Source: Rhododendron vialii
Taxonomy: Eukaryota; Streptophyta; Magnoliopsida; Ericales; Ericaceae
Direction: 5' to 3'
Assembly (NCBI RefSeq): GCF_030253575.1
Contig: NC_080569.1
Location: 1,012,001 to 1,076,000, forward strand
Length of the DNA stretch: 64,000 nucleotides
Part shown: piece by piece, positions 21,894 to 31,141 of the stretch
Layout: each line of letters opens with the position of its first letter
How positions within the stretch are numbered: the stretch's first letter is position 1
The notes under the pieces: model-generated
Seen by the model: the letters and a program-made list of their open reading frames with translations, nothing else
Databases searched by the model: none
What the model was told of the DNA's origin: nothing
Position numbers and translations under genes: made by a program

Positions 21894-22636
21894 TGTACTT
21901 CTCTTCTCTCACTGCTGACTGAGCCCACAACTCCTTCTCCTCCTTTTTTTATTTTTTTTAACAGCACTCCTTCTCCTGTTCACTTATCTCTCAGTTGCCT
22001 CTATCTCTCTCTCATCCCAATCGTTTCTACTTTCTGCCTGGTGAGGAGGCCAGTATAGAGGGCGATAGATTTTGATTCTATGGTTATGTACTTCTCTTCT
22101 CTCACTACTGAGCCCACATTCCACAACTCCCTTTCCTCCTGTTCTTTTTTTTTTTTTTTTTAACAGCACTCTCTCTCCTGTTCACTTAGAGCATCTCCAA
22201 TCCATACAAAATAGAGGATGGATGTAACACATTGAGGGGAGATTTTGTAATTTATTCCACTTTTTCTTCACTTTTTCTACTTTTTGGGAGAATCTTTGAG
22301 GGACCCACCGTCCTTTTTAGAGTTTGGTCCTCCAAAAGTAAATTTGGTCCTCTAAAAATGGAGGACCAAAAGTAAATTTGGAGTACAAATTTCCTCCAAA
22401 CTCTAAAAAGGACGGTGGGTCCCTCAAAAATTCTCCCAAAAAAGTACAAAAAGTGAAGAAAAAGTGGAATAAATTACAAAATCTCCCCTCAATGTGTTAC
22501 ATCCATCCTCTATTTTGTATGGATTGGAGATGCTCTTATCACTCAGTTGCCTCTTTCTCTCTCTCATCCCAATCGTTTCTACTTTCTGCCTGGTGAGGAG
22601 GCCAATATAGAGGGCGACAGATTTTGATTCTATGGT
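21894..22636. repeat. Internal tandem duplication, second copy interrupted
   Basis: Copy 1 (21894-22085) runs from TGTACTTCTCTTCTCTCACT to 'gattttgattctatggtt'. Copy 2 (22086-22636) repeats the same order of words but is interrupted by the 347-bp MITE at 22189-22535. Without the MITE the copies are about 190-200 bp each. The duplication therefore predates the MITE insertion. Confidence 0.85.
22189..22535. mobile_element. Tourist-like (PIF/Harbinger) MITE, near-perfect palindrome
   Basis: It starts GAGCATCTCCAATCCATACA and ends with the exact complement. The arms stay nearly identical for about 150 bp. The trinucleotide TTA is duplicated at 22186-22188 and 22536-22538, the PIF/Harbinger target preference. 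The uninterrupted copy at about 21978 ('gttcacttatctctcag') shows the empty site, confirming the boundaries. The near identity of the arms suggests recent activity. Confidence 0.9.
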
Positions 22637-23318
22637 TTGTGCCAATCCTTGAACTCTGTGTTACTTAACGCATCAAGTAGGAGTCTACAACATGACAAAA
22701 TCAGATGGTGGACTATGATGAAGATGATTCCATGGGGCGGTGGGGAAAATTGGGTCTTGGGGATGTGGAGGAGGGGAAGAGAAGGGCGAGTTATAAATGA
22801 GTCTGAGGGCAAGCCGTTGTACGTTGACGAGGATTGAAAGCAATGGAAGAAGATGGAAGTGGGTTGCCTAGATTGAAAGCTGTTCTAAAAAAAACATCAG
22901 GAGAGGGAGTTGTGTCGTGGGCAGTGAAAGAAGAAGTACAGAAGAGAGGAGAGAGAGTTACGAGAGTAAAGGATGTAATTGTAAGAGAACAAGAAAACAT
23001 CGTGTCACTAACATTTGGAGTCGTGGCTTTATCGCCTCCCTTACTGTAATGCTTAATCATGGTACTGCATCCGATTAGGGTTTTGAATTCGACCAAATGG
23101 AAATTAAAAAATGGACAATTCCTTTGTTCCAAGAGCAAGTATATATAATTATCACAGTTCGGTTTGCTCTACGGAAACGAGGCTTTCGCTTGTCAATCCA
23201 AACTGTTTGATTGGTCGGTGACAACCAGCATAGAATTTCAATCGCAAATCCAATTTACAGCGGAGTCCAATTTTTTCCTAAAAATTACAATCATGGTGAT
23301 GTAGGACAAGATCGTTAG

Positions 23319-23917
23319 GAGTGTTATATTTTGAAAACTTTTATATATGAATAATATTCTTAGAAAATCTTATTGGTGTTTGGTGCGGTCTAGTTTTGAT
23401 AAAATTTCTTAGTTCCTTTGGAGATCTTATTTCCTTCCTGTTAGTCTTGGTAGCCAGTTATTTAGTTTTGGTTTGTCCCTACTCCAAGTTATATTCTTGG
23501 TAGCCATGCATTAAGTTATTAACTAGGCCTATACAGTATAAATAAGGGTGCAACCTTCCTTGTAATTCATTCAATTATCAACAAAATTTTAGAGTTTCTC
23601 TCTTCTATTCCCCGTGGATTTCAAGGGGACTTCGGGTTGGTGTTATGCAACTGTGCTGCACATCTCCGAGCCGTTGGATCGTGCATTCGACGGCTTAGAT
23701 CTCATCTCGGCAACCAACGATCGAGAGTCGTTCATTGCCGAGATGAGATCTGAGCCATCGAATGCACTATCCGATGGTTCGGAGGTGCGCAACACGGTGC
23801 TGCGTACACTACTGCACAGCACCATCCCCTAATTGATTTCAAGGTGTGCTCATGAATTGGAGTGTTTATTTCATTTGAATTAGTGCGCAACTAATCTCTC
23901 GTGAATTCCGCTGCGTC
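23319..23917 (+). mobile_element. LTR-like promoter segment (Copia-style), interrupted by a MITE
   Basis: A TG at about 23319 begins an AT-rich stretch with TATAAATAA at 23537-23545, then 'ccttgtaattcattcaat', then 'tctctcttctattccccgtg'. After a MITE insertion it ends 'ctcgtgaattccgctgcg..gca'. This order resembles U3-R-U5 of plant Copia LTRs. The sequence immediately after it, TGGAATCTGATCAAGC, is reminiscent of the TGGTATCAGAGC primer-binding site but is degenerate. No matching second LTR was seen, so a solo or truncated LTR is inferred. Confidence 0.5.
23627..23834. mobile_element. Palindromic MITE inserted in the LTR-like segment
   Basis: The arms include 'gtgcattcgacggcttagat' and 'ctcatctcggcaa' with their complements, forming a near-complete hairpin of about 208 bp. 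The 10-bp direct repeat GATTTCAAGG flanks it at 23617-23626 and 23835-23844. A 10-bp duplication would fit a Mutator-like origin. Removing the insert restores a continuous LTR-like sequence. Confidence 0.8.
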
Positions 23918-23919
23918 GC

Positions 23920-24489
23920 ATGGAATCTGATCAAGCTCCAGAAGCTCCGTTTCACCGGTGCCCGCGTTCATGGTTGCCATTGGGCACACCTCAGATTCCC
24001 CCGACTCTACCTCCTGGATGGGTTCTTCCTCCAAAAGCCCATGAAATCTCACCATATCTTGGTCTCTCCAGACCACAGCCTCCGGCTTTACAGCGCCCTT
24101 TAATTGTTCAGCCTTCTACTTTTGGTCAATGTGCACCACCACGAAATCCTCAACCTGGTGGAGCTGGATCATCCAAAGCAGTAGGAGAAAACGAGGATGA
24201 CAGCATGCCCGGTACGAGTTATACCCCTATTCCTTCTAAGTCTACAGAGATGGCTACAAATATATTGCAGCAGCTTGAGATTGGTTCCAAAGGAGAAGTC
24301 GCGGGAGGGAAATGCAGTTACTGCAAGGGAGAAAATCAACCAGTAAGTCCACAGACTCGACAACAAAGATGTTCGATGGACAGGGCTCTTAGAAGCCTGG
24401 AGGATGTAGATTCATCGAATAGTCTGCGTAACGCTGCAGCTCTTCAGTGTCTGGTTTTGGAAGGCATTGCAGAAGCTGGAGAATCCTAA
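23920..24489 (+). CDS. Chimeric ORF containing a NUP1/NUP136-like nucleoporin fragment
   Basis: An uninterrupted 189-codon ORF begins with ATG at 23920. Residues 96-120, MPGTSYTPIPSKSTEMATNI followed by LQQLE, match from memory the conserved segment of plant nuclear-basket nucleoporin NUP1/NUP136 (a '(I/M)PGTS..PSKS(T/S)EMA.KILQQL' pattern). The Pro-rich first 85 residues and the final 60 residues (with a CSYCKGE motif) are not recognised. NUP1 is normally over 1,000 aa with FG repeats, all missing here. The ORF starts two bases after an LTR-like segment, which could supply a promoter. It may be a retro-captured gene fragment or a pseudogene; expression is unknown. Confidence 0.5.
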   Translation: MESDQAPEAPFHRCPRSWLPLGTPQIPPTLPPGWVLPPKAHEISPYLGLSRPQPPALQRPLIVQPSTFGQCAPPRNPQPGGAGSSKAVGENEDDSMPGTSYTPIPSKSTEMATNILQQLEIGSKGEVAGGKCSYCKGENQPVSPQTRQQRCSMDRALRSLEDVDSSNSLRNAAALQCLVLEGIAEAGES

Positions 24490-26090
24490 TACTGTTGGTG
24501 GAACTTCTGATTCCCTTAAATCTGATCACTCTACTAGTGTTTTACTTAATTGGATATTCTTTCCTACAACCGCAATCTATTATAGTTTTCCGACACGTTG
24601 ATGTACTAATGATTGTGCATAGCCATCTCAGTTTCTAATGATACAATGAGGAGGTTACAACGTGATAAAAGTCTTAATTGGTAGTACTGGGATTTTTTTT
24701 ATCACAGGCCATCCAAACTCTTTTTTAGAGTGACTTTGTTTCGCTTATATGTCAATCCACATTGTTGCTTCGCGCGACTTCTTGATTTTCATTGTCTGCC
24801 TTATTTCTGTTTCTTGAACATTAAGAATGAAAATTCATCGTCTTTCGATGCCTTTAAATCTGATCAAACCTACTGTATAGGGAATTGTTGTTATGCCCAT
24901 CTAATATGTAATTGAGGGGATTCCGGGATTTGTCCTTCAAAACTATAGCAGATAAAGGAGGGAGAAAGCAAGTATTGGATGATTAGCATACACAACCATT
25001 ACACTTTGATTACGTATCCTCTAGTAAACTCTTCTCTGTTAGTCAGGCTCGCTGAATTCTCCTCTGAGATCATCACAAGCTTCTCCCGGAAACACCCTGT
25101 GGTAACATCACCATTAACAATACTACAGAAATGCTTGAATAACCCACTTCTCAAATCCCTCCAAAAATAGAGAGATTTGGATAGAAGGAATATTATAGAT
25201 TTGTTTCCATTAGCAAAGCTGGGTTAGGAAAGAGAAGCATATACTGGGACGACGAGCAAACCTACCAAGACACAAGAATGTTAAGATCAAAGATGAGGAA
25301 TTCAATGAACACCACAACCAATGCCATTACATTGGTGGTTTAGACTGCTTGTTAAACCAAATTGAATCTAGAAAATTAAGCTTCAAACTTCTTTATTTCT
25401 TTCTCTCTTTCTTTTTTCCTTTTTTTCCTTAACTTTCTTTACTTCCTTGGTAAGTAGTAAATACCATCATCACCTGATTCAACGCCTCATAGCAATAACC
25501 TAATGGATCCGGCTTCTCAACTGCAGAGAAGCCTTTGCTCATTGATTATTAATGGACCCTTAAAAACAACTTTTGAACGGCTTAGATTACTCAAACTGGC
25601 TTTTGCAATCCAAAAGTGAACTACATAAAAGCCAAATTCTAATGAATTGACGAAGCAATAAATACAAGGGTGTAACTTGACAAAAACAGCAGAAGACAAT
25701 CCTTCCATAAATAATGCTATTCAACACCATTTTAGCACCCCCCAAGAAAAAACCAATTTATTGCTGTCAACTAACAATAAATTTTTTCTCTAAAAAAAAA
25801 CATTTTAGCAAAATTAACCAATTCCATCTACACTAATGGTAAAGAGGGTGAAAATACTACTACTATGCTAGGTCCACAAGTAAAGAGCTGGAAGTGGAAG
25901 TACTTGTGAACTACCACCAGAAATACTTCCCCGCGAATTCTCTCTTTATTATGTTACAAAAGTACCAGAGTACACTAATAAGAAAGGTTGATAGCACAAT
26001 TTCCAGACCAGAAACTCCATTAAGGTAAAAAAAGAAAATTATTTGTCTCGATGAGACGATTTCAATGTGGGGTGTTTTGAGTACTGCTAT
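24490..26090. other. Spacer with no recognised gene
   Basis: AT-rich sequence without recognised coding exons or clear inverted repeats. The only repeated words are 'ttaaatctgatca' around 24516 and 24850 and simple T/C-rich tracts near 25390-25430. Short ORFs are considered chance. Confidence 0.4.
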
Positions 26091-26097
26091 CAGTACC

Positions 26098-26397
26098 GAT
26101 TGAAATGTAGAGAAATCATACCAACGGCCGCTGCCGGGCCGTCAAACGAGGGGGCCTATGCGAGAATCAACGGCATCCAAGGCGTATAGGGTGCTTGATC
26201 TAAACAATCCATTTTTCGTGTATATACATGAAAAATAGGGTGTTTAGATCAAACACCCTACACACCTCGGATGCCGTTAACTCTCGCATAGGCCCCCTCG
26301 TTTTTTTTTATAGAATTTTTAGACGGCTCAGATCGGCCGTCCGGTGGCCGGAAACAGCCCGGCGGCGGCCGTCGGTATGATTTCTCTACATTTCGGT
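26098..26397. mobile_element. Palindromic MITE, GC-rich arms, copy A
   Basis: The arms contain 'gaaatgtagagaaatcatac' and a block of 'cggccgccgccgggc' type, with complements at the right. Inner arms carry 'gggggcctatgcgaga'. The direct repeat CAGTACC flanks it at 26091-26097 and 26398-26404. The left arm lacks about 40 bp present in the right arm. A diverged relative of the same design lies at 55443-55720. Confidence 0.75.
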
Positions 26398-27120
26398 CAG
26401 TACCTGTAGGTTTACTGGGGTGTTTTTGAGTTATTGAGTTTGGTAAAAGTGTTTTGGTTATTGGTAAAAGTTGTTAAGTTTGGTTGTGGAATGTGTGAAA
26501 TTTGATTATTTGTTAAAAGACTTGTAACTTTACTTATTACAATGTGAAATGTTTGGGATGTTTTTTGAGCATTGTTGTTAAATTTGTTTATCTGCACCCA
26601 TTTGCTTATTACAATGGAAATGCTCTTAGGTTAGGTTATACAAAGCCATCCCTCTAGAATACAAACGACTGCCAGGATTAAAACAAGGAAAACAACCAAT
26701 GAAACAAAACAACCACCAAGAACTACACAGACACCAAAATTATACACCACCCAAATTTTTACTCAAGACCTTATTCGTTTGAGTAGAAAAATCCACCCTC
26801 CTCGTTGAACTCAGGCAATCCCCTGATATTTGTCACTATATTGTGCACAATCTGCCCAATAGTAGCACCCAGACCCGGAGATCTTGTAGTGAGCAAAATC
26901 ACTACAAGGTTGTAGTGCGCTTCTCAAGCCGTTTATCTAAGCAATTAACGGTCCGTATTTAAAACAAACTATTTCAGAGAAGAGCTATTCTCTTTCATGG
27001 AAGAATTTTGTTTTAAATTCGGACTATTGAAAATACTTTTGGATGACTGAAATTGCTCACCATCACTCTGTAGTGACTTTTCTCACACTGGATCCCTGGG
27101 GATCCGGATACGGTAGCACT

Positions 27121-27690
27121 CTTATTGAGGAAAATATTATGGCAGCAGTTGAGAAGCACTTAAAAACAATTGCAACTCCGTTTCCCCGGAGTTGAGTTTT
27201 GTTCACCCTCTTTTAAAGAGAGTGAACGTTAACTTCCTTTTTATTAGTTGAAATGTTGTGGATCACATCACAAAGTGATGTCATACTTACCAAAAAATGT
27301 ATTGCTTAGGGAAATTTTATGGCAGTAGTTGAGAAGCACTTAAAAACAATTGCAACTCCGTTTCCCCGAAGTTGAGTTTTGTTCACCCTCCTTAAAAAGA
27401 TGGTGAACGTTACCTTCATTTCTATTGGTTGAAATGGTGTAGATCCCACCACAAAGTAATGTTATACTTACCAAAAAGGTATTGCAGCGATAAGCATGAC
27501 ATCATTTGTGGTGGGATTCACACCATTTCAACTAATAAAATTGGTTGAAATGGTGTAGATCTCACCACAAAGTAATGTTATACTTACCAAAAAGGTATTG
27601 CAGGGATAAGCATGACATCATTTGTGGTGGGATCCACACCATTTCAATTAATAAAATAGAGGGTAATGTTCACCCTCTTTTTAAGGAGGA
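27121..27690. repeat. Nested tandem repeats with inverted ends
   Basis: A 180-bp unit beginning near 'atggcagcagttgagaagca' (27139) repeats at 27319. A second 116-bp unit beginning 'attggttgaaatggtgtaga' at about 27425 repeats at about 27541. The words 'gttttgttcaccctc' at the left and 'gaggatgaacaaaat' at the right are inverted. The whole block looks like an amplified, rearranged foldback element. No coding capacity. Confidence 0.75.
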
Positions 27691-27699
27691 TGAACAAAA

Positions 27700-29100
27700 T
27701 TGCACTCGTTTCCCTGCCTTCAACCGTCCTACTACACCAGTCCATGCACAAACTTATGTTCACCCTCTTCTAATAAGGCCTGTCGTATCGTGTTTGTTTG
27801 TTTTTTAGCAGTTCCTTGCGGCCTGAAGAAGTCAAACGTGTGCATCAAGTGGTGATGGAACTCTGATTTCAAATTTCTCAAGGCCATGATTGGGGGTCAG
27901 GATACTTGAGACTTAGATGTTAGGTCTCTTCAAGACTCTCAGGTTCTAAATCTCTCATATGTCATCAATTTCTTTTGGATTGGTTCATACGGAGCTTTGT
28001 TCCGGTTCAAATTGGTCTACGCACAAGTGGGCGATGAGATTGTATCCTGAGATTAGCCAAGATGAGCGCAAGCTGACTCAGATATCCGAGTTATTATTAG
28101 AAATAAAATGATTGGGCTATTGACAACAAACGTCTGAATAGAAATAATAAGTGTGTGTGACCAAATAAAACATTTATACTGGATCCACGAAAACTAGGGC
28201 GAGCTTCACACGCTAAGTATTTATTTCCTTCCCTGGATCTTTCCTGCATTTCATGATTTCATGCACAGTCTATGTGTTATTCTTCCACAAAATTAAAACA
28301 AGTGATCATTTTAAGAGACACAACACATAATTCCTCCCTGACCCACGTAAATACTCGATCCTCAAATCTCCCGTGCACTTATTTTTTCATGACCCGGCAT
28401 TATCGTGCATTTTAGAGAAAGAGCAATGTTACGTACACTCCGACAGACCACTTCCCGATCACATATGTGAGAGAGAAGTGGTCGGTAGGAGTGATAGACT
28501 TAATGTTCCGAGAATTGGGTCATGCGACAAAAAAAATTCAATTTTCCAGATTTTCACATAATCCAACGGCCATAACGCACAAGAACATCAATACAAATAA
28601 GATATATGAACTGCATAGAATTTGAACTCGTTTAAACCCTCCATCTACAATTAACTACTCTCGTCATTGTGGGTACATTTTCTGTCATGTTCGGTGACAT
28701 GCTTAAGAGGAAAGTGTCACGGAAATGGAACACCCGTTGATCATCAATTCCTCTCAAAATTGCAACCAAATGCGAGACAAGATTTGGACTATTTGATTGT
28801 TACATTTATTCAATCTCACGGCCATGGCGCAGGTTTCCTCCCGTGGGAGTGGGGACTTTTGAAAATTGAATTATGAAAGGAACAAAAGCATTGGAGACTC
28901 GTGTGAAGGAAAATCCCCTGTTTTAGCTTGAGACATATCTCTATCAGCTTTGAATTCTTTGGCGTGTACCCAATATGCATCATGGGGCATGGAATGGGAA
29001 ACTTCTTACTCCACTCCAACCGTACGCACTTATTCTGAAACTCACTCAATTGCTCTCGCGGCCCCCCCATGGCCTTCAAACTTCTCTCCATCTCCGTCGA
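27700..29100. other. Spacer upstream of the small-ORF gene
   Basis: No gene was recognised. A short imperfect inverted repeat around 28426-28492 ('ccgac..accacttc' against 'gaagtggtcggtaggag') could form a hairpin. ORFs of 60-99 codons here lack family similarity and overlap on opposite strands. Confidence 0.35.
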
Positions 29101-29116
29101 TACACAAGTATGCATC

Positions 29117-29124
29117 TATAAATA
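29117..29124 (+). promoter_or_regulatory. TATA box of the 49-aa ORF
   Basis: TATAAATA in the context CTATAAATAG lies 95 bp upstream of the ATG at 29212, a normal plant distance implying a leader of about 60-65 nt. No ATG intervenes between the predicted transcription start near 29150 and 29212. Confidence 0.5.
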
Positions 29125-29211
29125 GTTGCATAATTCCCTTCACTGTCTGCCTCGACTGAATTGTGATCGATCCCCGTTAATTGATCAAGAACCTTGTGTT
29201 TGTGTGTGTGA

Positions 29212-29361
29212 ATGATTTCATCAGCGGGTGAGCAACTCCTCGTTGGAGAAGCAGGGCACGTGCAAATGGCCGGCCTCGGTTTGCGCATGGCAATGCGCGT
29301 GCTCCCCTTCTCCAACATGGGTTCCTCACCTCCCCAAGCTACTCTTCAAGACTTCCTGTAA
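29212..29361 (+). CDS. Candidate small protein, 49 aa, unrecognised
   Basis: A single-exon ORF from ATG 29212 to TAA 29359-29361. It begins MISSAGEQLLVGEAG, has a Met/Leu/Arg-rich middle (GLGLRMAMRVLPF) and ends SSPPQATLQDFL. It sits behind a good TATA box, in a locally GC-richer stretch than its surroundings, with a mixed non-repetitive composition unlike the nearby chance ORFs. There is no signal peptide, no transmembrane segment and no Cys. I do not recognise the family and assign no function. It could also be the first exon of a longer gene, although no obvious downstream exon was seen. Confidence 0.45.
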   Translation: MISSAGEQLLVGEAGHVQMAGLGLRMAMRVLPFSNMGSSPPQATLQDFL

Positions 29362-30766
29362 ACATGGTCGGGTACCTGATCCCCTCCTCCAATTTTCTTC
29401 TTCCATAAAAATTGTATGTATATGGGTCTTGCTTCTTTATAATAGACTGTGAATGTGTGATGGTTGTTTCACGTTACTCCATAGGTGTGCAGTTGATTTG
29501 TCTTAACTAACTAAACACAACTTCATAATTTCAAGGAGTTGGGCTAGTGCATAGGCTTGGTACTTACGAGTTTGCTATCTAATCTCTTAAGTGCTATCAA
29601 CTCATACATGATCGGTTTACACAAGGCTTTGCTCGACTTTAACTGACTCCCATTAGAGGACAATGAAACTGATCCTCCAGAATTAGTTGAGGTGTGTTTG
29701 AGATGGCCCAGACACATGAGATACACTATAAAATAGTATTACTACTTGATTATTGTGGGAGGGAAGAGAATGATTAGAGGAGGTGGTGGCTAGGGTGGTA
29801 ATTAAGGAGGAAGGAGAGAATGCAAAACTTATTAGTTTCCGATCAATCTCGGCCGTTCAAAAGTATTTTGGACGGTCGAGATTGAGTGCTGTAAACTTTA
29901 TTTACGACTCTTCCGTTGATAAGATTTTCTCTATTAGTTTTCCAAATAAGTGAAAAGGTAATACTATTATTTTTTTGGGTAATTACGTGAAACAGTAATT
30001 ACTTGATCAAATTTAGGAGTTTTCAACGTTCTCGTTGTCTTCTTCTTTTAAATAATTTAAATAAGAGAAATGTTATGTAGTACTCTATAGTCGCGATTTG
30101 TGATAGTGTCTTACTTGTAACTGATGATGCGTTAGTAGGAGACATGCATGACCGTGTCAATAAATTAGCTACAAGTCACATGCATACACAAGATAAGTTA
30201 ATCCAAGAGCTGAGATTGATTTGATCCAATGACTGATTTATGTTCTCCAACTCTCTCAAGAAAGCACCCACATTCTTACAAATATATTACAAAAATGCCC
30301 CACTATCAAGATTCAAAGAGAAATTTCAATTCCAATAGAATGGGTAGTGCCGTAGGCATGGATAAACACTAGTTTACTTACATTATTGCTTTGGGCATAT
30401 CCATTAGGAAAATTGAGTTTTACCCAAATTAAGGGAGATTCCAAATTTCTACTCATACTTTGGTAGATTATTTCTTCCCGAGGGAGATTCAAATTTCTAC
30501 TCATATTTTCTTCCCCCAATTTTACAACAAAGCCATTGATGCTTTTTTCGCAAATACTGTATGTTTTTAGATTCTAATTGGCCCTAGTCTTTCATAGTAT
30601 TTCATATTAAATGTAACTTTTACTGCTAACATTCTTTTTTTGACTGTCAACGTCAGTATTCGGCCCAACTTATTACACACATCTCAATCTCAATTGGAGT
30701 AATATTTTTCTCGGCAAGGTTAAAGACAGACCATCCGTGTCTCACAACTTTAAAAAAAAAGAAAAG
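29362..30766. other. Spacer with no recognised gene
   Basis: AT-rich sequence. Direct words 'gggagattc.aaatttctact' recur at about 30433 and 30481, and 'cgg.cgt.caaaagtattttg' occurs near 29851. No exon-like or promoter-like organisation was recognised. Confidence 0.35.
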
Positions 30767-30896
30767 AAAAAATGACATTTCATGATATGTTTTGATAATT
30801 AATACCCGTAAGGATAAGTTAAAAATATTTATTAATACTAAAAATATCATTGACGAATATTAATTATCAAAATATGTCCTTAATCCGTTATTTTCC
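30767..30896. mobile_element. Short foldback MITE, copy 2
   Basis: The inner arms TTTTGATAATTAATACCC and the complement of TATTAATTATCAAAATA match the element at 7496-7622, with diverged ends ('aatgac' against 'gttattttcc'). About 130 bp, located about 250 bp upstream of the GCP4 start codon. Confidence 0.6.
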
Positions 30897-31141
30897 AAAA
30901 AAAGATTGACAAGAATTTACGTTCTCGTGCTCAGACCCACGAACCAACTCTGGTGAATCACTGGGGAGCAAACCCACTAAAATTTGAGCAAGCATAAGGC
31001 CCCGGGAAAAGCCGGCCTGTTTTGCTTGAAGGCCGCAATTCTTAACTCAAAACTCGTCCGGCGCACGGCTTTTGTCTTCTGCAAGCGATCTCTCCTACGA
31101 CTGTGTGTTCGCGCAGAGAGATCCCCACCACCACCACCGTA

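Larger units (their letters stand above)
21783..23046. mobile_element. 1.26-kb long-TIR element (MULE-like, non-autonomous)
   Basis: The left end GTAAGGGAGGCGATAAAGCC at 21783 is mirrored by its complement ending at 23046. The arms can be followed for about 200 bp, to about 21990 and from about 22835, with small gaps. The interior carries a direct duplication (21894-22636) and a nested MITE (22189-22535). Long arms without coding capacity suggest a Mutator-like non-autonomous element. No clean 9-bp flanking duplication was found, so the superfamily is provisional. ORFs reading through the arms are artefacts. Confidence 0.7.

Noticed and set aside
22791..23138. 115-codon minus-strand ORF
   Set aside because: It is the right arm of the long-TIR element read as protein. 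The same words appear in the left arm in another frame.
27121..27690. CRISPR-like repeat array
   Set aside because: The repeats are long (116 and 180 bp), contiguous and without unique spacers. The genome is eukaryotic.
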